Under the pieces are notes generated by a model, which was not told the DNA's origin, did not search any database, and worked only from the letters and a program-made list of their open reading frames with translations. The translations under genes and the position numbers were made by a program. DNA of 64,000 nt from Acidimicrobiia bacterium (GTDB lineage Bacteria > Actinomycetota > Acidimicrobiia > Spongiisociales > ZC4RG35), in assembly GCA_017577575.1 (NCBI GenBank), contig PKRG01000004.1, positions 1-64,000 on the forward strand, in the 5' to 3' direction. Position 1 is the first letter of the stretch. Each line of letters begins with the position of its first letter. Positions 59,611 to 64,000 of this stretch are shown here, in pieces.

Positions 59611-61029
59611 ATGAACACAGCTCTCCACAGGTCCAGATCGCTGTGGGCGATCGTCGCCGCCATCTGTGTGCTGGTGGCCGGGTGCCGCAGCGGCGCCGAA
59701 GCCGACGGCATCACCGTCACCGTCACCGGCCAGGCGACCACTTCCACCGCCCCGGGCACCACCGACTCGGCCACGACCACCGACACCCTGCCCGAGCCGG
59801 CCGGCGACTTCGAGGTGGTGCCGTGCGGCGAGACCGAGGCACTGATCTGTGAAGCCTACGAACTGATCAGGCGCCACTACGTGGATCCCGTCGAGGACGC
59901 CGACCTGGTGGCAGGGGCCCTCGAGGCGCTCGCCACCTCCGAAGTGCCCGAAGGCGACGGCATCGACGTCTGCCCCCTCCCATCCGACGAGTTCGTCGAG
60001 GTGTGCGAGATGATCGACGGCTCCGGCTTCGACGCCACCGCCGCCGAGGAGACGGCGATCGCCGGTATGACCTTTCTGGCCCTCGACCCCAACAGCGGCT
60101 ACTTCGACGCCGAGACGCTCGAACTCGTCGAAGAGGAGCAGTCGGGACAGATCGAAGGGATCGGCGCCCTGGTCGCCACGATGGAGGAGGGGTCCGAGGA
60201 GACCAACGTCTGCCAGATCATCTCCGACACCTGCCGTCTCCGCATCGTCTCGACCATCGAGGGCGGCCCGGCCCGAGCCGCCGGCCTGCAGGAGGGCGAC
60301 GAGTTCCTGGCGGTCGACGGCGAGCCCATCGAAGGGCTGAGCGTCGACGAGGTGACTTCCCGCGTGCGAGGCCCGGCCGGCACCCAGGTCGAGCTGACGA
60401 TGCTCCGCGACGGCGAGGAGTTCACCATCACCATCACCCGGGCCGCGGTGCAGGTCCCGGTGGTGGAATCGGAGATGGTCGGCGACGTCGCCTACCTGCG
60501 ACTCAACGTGTTCACCGACAACGCCGACGAACAGCTCCGCCGGGAGCTGGAGGATCTGCTCGCCGGGAACCCGACGACGATCGTCCTCGATCTGCGGGAC
60601 AACCCCGGCGGCCTCCTCGAGACCGCGGTCAACGTGACTTCAGAGTTCCTCGACGAGGGCCTGGTGGTCACCACCGAGTCGCCCGAGTCGGTCACGCCCT
60701 ACCCGGTGCGTGGAGACGGCGTCGCCACCGACCCCGACCTCGAGGTGTTCGTGGTGGTCAACCGGGGAAGCGCCTCCGCCTCCGAAGTGGTGGCCGGCGC
60801 CCTCGCCGACGCCGGCCGGGCGACGATCGTCGGCGAGGCCACCTTCGGCAAGAACACCGTCCAGCAGAGATTCCCGCTCTCCAACGGCGGGGCGCTGAAG
60901 CTCACGATCGCCCGTTGGCTGACCCCGGCCGGCCACGACTTCGGCGGGACCGGCATCACCCCCGACGTGGAGAAGGACCTGACCGACGTGACCGACCCGG
61001 CCGAGGTGGTGGACCGGGTGGTCGGCTGA
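59611..61029 (+). CDS. S41 family C-terminal processing-type protease, lipoprotein (second of two)
   Basis: 472 residues, paralogue of the preceding gene, 4 bases after its stop. Lipobox CVLVAGC (Cys about residue 24), Thr-rich linker, PDZ domain (IEGGPARAAGLQEGDEFLAV) and catalytic core with RGSASASEVVAG (Ser) and GEATFGKNTVQQRFPLSNGG (Lys). Both Cys-containing N-terminal domains (PCGETEALICEAYELI; CPLPSDEFVEVCEMI here) share the same cysteine spacing, so the pair arose by duplication and kept disulphides. Confidence 0.92.
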   Translation: MNTALHRSRSLWAIVAAICVLVAGCRSGAEADGITVTVTGQATTSTAPGTTDSATTTDTLPEPAGDFEVVPCGETEALICEAYELIRRHYVDPVEDADLVAGALEALATSEVPEGDGIDVCPLPSDEFVEVCEMIDGSGFDATAAEETAIAGMTFLALDPNSGYFDAETLELVEEEQSGQIEGIGALVATMEEGSEETNVCQIISDTCRLRIVSTIEGGPARAAGLQEGDEFLAVDGEPIEGLSVDEVTSRVRGPAGTQVELTMLRDGEEFTITITRAAVQVPVVESEMVGDVAYLRLNVFTDNADEQLRRELEDLLAGNPTTIVLDLRDNPGGLLETAVNVTSEFLDEGLVVTTESPESVTPYPVRGDGVATDPDLEVFVVVNRGSASASEVVAGALADAGRATIVGEATFGKNTVQQRFPLSNGGALKLTIARWLTPAGHDFGGTGITPDVEKDLTDVTDPAEVVDRVVG

Positions 61030-61038
61030 CGCCCGGCC

Positions 61039-61677
61039 TCAGCCCCGGGGGTAGGGGATGCCGGTGGTCACGTGGCAGTCGTACCCGTTGGGGTTCTTCG
61101 CCAGGTACTGCTGGTGGTACGGCTCGGCGTAGTAGAAGGTGTCGAGCGGGGCGATCTCGGTGGTGATCTCGCCCAGGCCCGCCCGGGTCAGGACCTCCTG
61201 GTAGACGTCCCGGGACTCCTTCGCCGCCGCCTCCTGCTCCGCCGAGGTCGTGTAGATGACGGACCGGTACTGGGTGCCGATGTCGTTTCCCTGCCGCATC
61301 CCCTGGGTGGGGTCGTGGATCTCCCAGAACATCGCCAGCAGGTCGCGGTAGGTGACCACGTTCGGGTCGAAGACGACGAGGACGACTTCGGCGTGCCCGG
61401 TCAGCCCGGTGCACACCTCTTCGTACGTCGGGTTGGGGGTGTACCCGCCGGCGTAGCCGACCGCGGTGGTGTACACACCCGGGACCTGCCAGAAGCGCCG
61501 TTCGGCTCCCCAGAAACAGCCGTTGCCGAAGACCGCCGTCTCCATCCCCTCCGGGAAGGGCGGCCGGAGAGGCGTCCCCTTGACGTAGTGCTCGCCGGGG
61601 ACCTCCATCGGCTCGTCACGGCCCGGCAGCGCCTGGTCGGGCTCCACCATCGCCAGCTTCTCTCGTCCAAACCACAT
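61039..61677 (-). CDS. msrA: peptide methionine sulfoxide reductase A
   Basis: 212 residues. Catalytic motif FGNGCFWGAERRFWQVPGVY, then TAVGYAGGYTPNPTYEEVCT, TGHAEVVLVVFDP, DPTQGMRQGNDIGTQYRSVI and FYYAEPYHQQYLAKNP: all canonical. Repairs oxidised methionine. Around 45 residues precede the core. Start ATG 61677, 96 bases from the divergent zinc peptidase start. Confidence 0.96.
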   Translation of the reverse strand: MWFGREKLAMVEPDQALPGRDEPMEVPGEHYVKGTPLRPPFPEGMETAVFGNGCFWGAERRFWQVPGVYTTAVGYAGGYTPNPTYEEVCTGLTGHAEVVLVVFDPNVVTYRDLLAMFWEIHDPTQGMRQGNDIGTQYRSVIYTTSAEQEAAAKESRDVYQEVLTRAGLGEITTEIAPLDTFYYAEPYHQQYLAKNPNGYDCHVTTGIPYPRG

Positions 61678-61772
61678 GTCGCTTCTCCCGTCGCGTGCAA
61701 TACCAGTCAACACCGAACCGGCGCCAATGGTTCCCGCCGGGGGCAGGTTACGATCGGCGACGGAGGGTACGC

Positions 61773-62672
61773 ATGGTCAGGTATCGCAAGTCAGCACAGA
61801 GCCCCAACATCCAGGATCGTCGGGGCCAAACCGGGCGCCGCGTGGCGATCGGGGGAGGTGGCCTGGGGCTGGGCGGCTTGCTCATCTTCCTCCTGCTCAA
61901 CGTCTGCATGGGAGGCGGGACGGGAGGCCTCGGCGGCCTGATCGGAGAGCTGACCCCGGTCAGCATCCCCGTCGACACCCGGCCGATCGAGACGGTCCCC
62001 CGGGACCAGGACCCTCAGGCGGAGCTCGTCGAGTACATGGAGGCGGTGTACGTCGACAACGACCTGATGTGGCAGGCGGTGTTCGACCAGGCGGGTCTCG
62101 AGTACCGGCCACCCCGGTTCGTGTTCTTCGAGGGCTTCACCGAGTCAGGCTGTGGCGGAGCCGACGAGCGAGTCGGCCCCCACTACTGCCCCCTCGACGA
62201 GACCATCTATCTCGACTTCTCGTTCTTCGCCCAGTTGCGGGACCAGTTCGGCGCCCGGGGGGACCTGGCTCCCGCCTACGTGGTGTCCCACGAGTTCGCT
62301 CACCACATCCAGACGGTCCTGGGCATCTCCGAGCAGGTCAGGGCGCTCCAGCAGCAGAACCCGGACCAGGCGAACCAGTTGTCGATCGCCATGGAGCTGC
62401 AGGCGGACTGCTTCGCGGGGGCGTGGCTCTCGACGGTTCGGGTCGACGAGACCGAGACCGTCGAGGGCGAGCGGGCGATCGAGATCGACCCGGGCGAGAT
62501 CGCCGAGGCGCTGGAGGCGGCGGCTGCGGTGGGTGACGACCGGATCCAGGCCCAGGCGACCGGGATGGTGAACCCCGAGACGTGGACCCACGGCTCCGCC
62601 GAACAGCGGGCCGAGTGGTTGCAGCGGGGATTCGACTCTGGCGATCCCGGCCGATGCGACACCTTCTCCTGA
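61773..62672 (+). CDS. neutral zinc metallopeptidase, YpfJ type
   Basis: 299 residues. One N-terminal membrane helix with a Gly-rich flank (GGGGLGLGGLLIFLLL), then the YpfJ domain: HYCPLDETIYLDFSFFAQLR, zinc motif VVSHEFAHHIQTVLGIS (HExxH) and SIAMELQADCFAGAWLST with the third ligand Glu. Faces outside. The substrate is unknown; the family is common in actinobacteria. ATG 61773 matches where relatives begin (MVRYRKSAQSPNIQDRRGQ). Confidence 0.93.
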   Translation: MVRYRKSAQSPNIQDRRGQTGRRVAIGGGGLGLGGLLIFLLLNVCMGGGTGGLGGLIGELTPVSIPVDTRPIETVPRDQDPQAELVEYMEAVYVDNDLMWQAVFDQAGLEYRPPRFVFFEGFTESGCGGADERVGPHYCPLDETIYLDFSFFAQLRDQFGARGDLAPAYVVSHEFAHHIQTVLGISEQVRALQQQNPDQANQLSIAMELQADCFAGAWLSTVRVDETETVEGERAIEIDPGEIAEALEAAAAVGDDRIQAQATGMVNPETWTHGSAEQRAEWLQRGFDSGDPGRCDTFS

Positions 62673-62679
62673 GCCCCGC

Positions 62680-62702
62680 CCACACACGGTTGCGTTGTGT
62701 GG
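62680..62702 (+). terminator. weak hairpin after the zinc peptidase gene
   Basis: CCACACA at 62680-62686 pairs with TGTGTGG at 62696-62702 across a 9-base loop, 8 bases after the stop codon. No T run follows directly. It may be a terminator before the wall-hydrolase gene or part of its promoter region. Confidence 0.35.
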
Positions 62703-62755
62703 CGTCGTGTCCCGTTTCTCATCGACTCTGACCCGTCGGTAGGCTGACCGCTCCG

Positions 62756-63949
62756 ATGCGGCTCTTCCGGGCGCTGAGTGCCGCCCTCATCCTGTGCCTC
62801 TCTGTGGGTCTCGTGTGGAGCGGGCCGTCGCCGGCGCGCGCGGTCGACCTCGCCTCCGCCGAGGACCAGGCGGATGCCGCCCGCCGCCGGGCCGACCAGG
62901 CCAAGTCGCTCCTCTCCGACGCCATCTCGCGGCGCGCCGGCATCGAAGACGAGCTCGCCCTGTCGCTCACCCGGCTCGCCGAGCTCAACGCCGAGCTGAC
63001 CAGGGTGTCGGTGCACCTCGACGAGTTGCGCCTCGCGGTCGAGCAGGCCGACGCCGAGATGGAGGCCATCGACCACAACCTGAACCTCCAGGCGGTCGAC
63101 GCCTATGTGCGGGCCGTCGCCTCCTCCGCGGCGACGGTCGTGGGCGCCGAGACCGCCGAATCGGCTCTCGTCGCCGCCGTCAGCCTGGAGTCGGTGATCG
63201 AGTCCGATCATGCCGACATGGCGGCGCTCACGGTGAAGCGCCGCGACCTCGAAGAGCTGCGCGCCCGCTACCAGCAGGAGCAGGCGGAGGTGGCCGAGAT
63301 CCAGCGACAGGTGGACGAGGAGACCGCTCACCTCGAGGCTCTCCTGGCCGAGGCCGACGCCGAGCTGGCGCGCCGCGCCGCCGAGGCCCGTCAGGCGGAC
63401 GCCGAGTACCGGGCGGCCCTGGATGCCGTGGAGCTGGCGAAGGCGCGGGAGGAAGAGAAGAGGCGACAAGCCGAACGCGAGGAGAACCCGAACCCGATGG
63501 CCGCCGGCGCCGATGATCCCGCCGGGGCCTCGCCGGCCACGCCGCCCCCGTCCTCCACCTCTTCTTCCACCACCACGACGACAACCGCGCCCACCCCGAC
63601 CACCACCACCCCGGTCCCCGACCCGGTCGGCGGGGGGACGTTCCCTCCGGCGGTCGAGCGTTGGCGCAGCTTGGTGGCGAGCTACTTCCCGGCAGAGCGG
63701 GTGGACGCCGCCCTGGCGGTCATCCGCTGCGAGAGCGGAGGCGACCCGGGGGCCTACAACCCCTACAGCGGGGCGTCGGGCCTCTTCCAGTTCCTCCCCT
63801 CCACCTGGGCGACGGTGTCCCAGAGCGCCGGCTTCGGAGGAGCGAGCCCCTTCGACGCCGAAGCCAACATCGGCACGGCGGCCTGGCTCAGCGGCTACTA
63901 CGAGAGCCGCGGCCAGAGCCCGTGGGCTCCCTGGACCTGCCGTCCCTGA
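62756..63949 (+). CDS. exported coiled-coil protein with C-terminal lysozyme-like domain
   Basis: 397 residues. Signal peptide (RALSAALILCLSVGLVWSGP then ARA), a long coiled coil at about residues 33-245 like the activator part of FtsEX-linked or Rpf-linked wall hydrolases, a Pro/Thr/Ser linker (260-285), and a transglycosylase domain at about 300-397: FPAERVDAALAVIRCESGGD with the catalytic Glu, PYSGASGLFQFLPSTW and DAEANIGTAAWLSGYYESRG. Cuts peptidoglycan glycan strands outside the cell. The catalytic domain is a paralogue of that in the 36.2-kb SLH protein. The coiled coil may keep it inactive until a partner binds. Confidence 0.92.
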   Translation: MRLFRALSAALILCLSVGLVWSGPSPARAVDLASAEDQADAARRRADQAKSLLSDAISRRAGIEDELALSLTRLAELNAELTRVSVHLDELRLAVEQADAEMEAIDHNLNLQAVDAYVRAVASSAATVVGAETAESALVAAVSLESVIESDHADMAALTVKRRDLEELRARYQQEQAEVAEIQRQVDEETAHLEALLAEADAELARRAAEARQADAEYRAALDAVELAKAREEEKRRQAEREENPNPMAAGADDPAGASPATPPPSSTSSSTTTTTTAPTPTTTTPVPDPVGGGTFPPAVERWRSLVASYFPAERVDAALAVIRCESGGDPGAYNPYSGASGLFQFLPSTWATVSQSAGFGGASPFDAEANIGTAAWLSGYYESRGQSPWAPWTCRP

Positions 63950-63953
63950 CGCG

Positions 63954-64000
63954 TCACAACGCCCTTCCGGTGACCGGGTCGTAGAGGCGCACCGCCTCCG
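63954..64000 (-). CDS. 3' end of a leftward gene cut by the window edge
   Basis: On the minus strand the last bases read EAVRLYDPVTGRAL followed by a TGA at 63954-63956. The codons look natural and the stop is 4 bases from the convergent wall-hydrolase stop, so this is probably the C-terminus of a gene that continues beyond the window. The product cannot be told from 15 codons. Confidence 0.4.
   Translation of the reverse strand, partial: EAVRLYDPVTGRAL

Noticed and set aside
1..64000. Searches by eye for tRNA, rRNA, CRISPR repeats, insertion-sequence ends and toxin-antitoxin or phage-defence operons.
   Set aside because: Intergenic gaps are mostly under 200 bases and no cloverleaf, repeat array, transposase or terminal inverted repeats were seen. 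The Imm-5-like and EVE proteins have no toxin or restriction partner nearby.

Overview
The window is high-GC, gene-dense DNA with short intergenic gaps, many stop/start overlaps of the ATGA or GTGA type, frequent GTG starts and Asp/Glu/Arg/Ala-rich proteins. A mycobacterial-type LigB DNA ligase, DinB-fold proteins of the mycothiol/maleylpyruvate class, a SigE-type ECF sigma factor with a membrane partner, Thr-rich linkers on exported proteins, and cysteine-containing SLH-like repeats (GC...FCP...VTR.EMA.FL.RAL) together point to an uncultured actinobacterium, probably of the class Acidimicrobiia. That placement is an inference from gene content. I see no rRNA, tRNA, CRISPR array, insertion sequence or phage gene.

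Layout. 0-9 kb: an Imm-5-like protein, a TPCP-type metal P-type ATPase, a truncated acetyltransferase, a membrane-anchored S33 hydrolase divergent from trkH, a Ku operon and a GDT1-type cation transporter. 9-16 kb: an AlkZ-like winged-helix protein, an orphan PAS sensor, a PolX protein with a damaged polymerase site, a DinB protein, then a head-to-head pair of damaged genes (AI-2E permease and lipase maturation factor) that meet at about 14.69 kb. 16-29 kb: a coherent nucleoside / 5'-methylthioadenosine (MTA) catabolic region. 29-36 kb: membrane and envelope genes, an O-antigen-ligase-like/TPR protein, and an ECF sigma factor with its membrane partner. 36-50 kb: an SLH-lysozyme protein, MFS pump, lhgO, EVE, azlCD, deoD, ligB and an SLH-metzincin protein. 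50-64 kb: an ABC-2 exporter operon with a MerR-like promoter, SWEET/PQ-loop, dusB, maf, two S41 lipoproteins, msrA, a neutral zinc peptidase and a second lysozyme-like wall protein.

The most interesting part is 16.2-29.1 kb. A GntR/UTRA regulator is followed by mtnA and mtnP. A BMP-type nucleoside ABC importer lies divergent from a six-gene rightward set (MTA/SAH-type deaminase, two SDRs, a class II aldolase-SDR fusion, and a PNP_UDP phosphorylase). The same 11-bp palindrome, TTGTCTGACAA, occurs perfectly in front of mtnA and in the importer/deaminase divergent gap, with a one-mismatch copy at the regulator/cupin gap, so all of these units look like one regulon. The enzymes would allow import of MTA or 5'-deoxyadenosine, phosphorolysis, isomerisation to a 5-substituted ribulose-1-phosphate, and aldol cleavage to DHAP plus an aldehyde handled by the fused dehydrogenase (a DHAP-shunt-like route), with a deamination side branch. 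No 5-methylthioribose kinase is present; none is needed if MtnP is used. The pathway assignment is inference from families and context.
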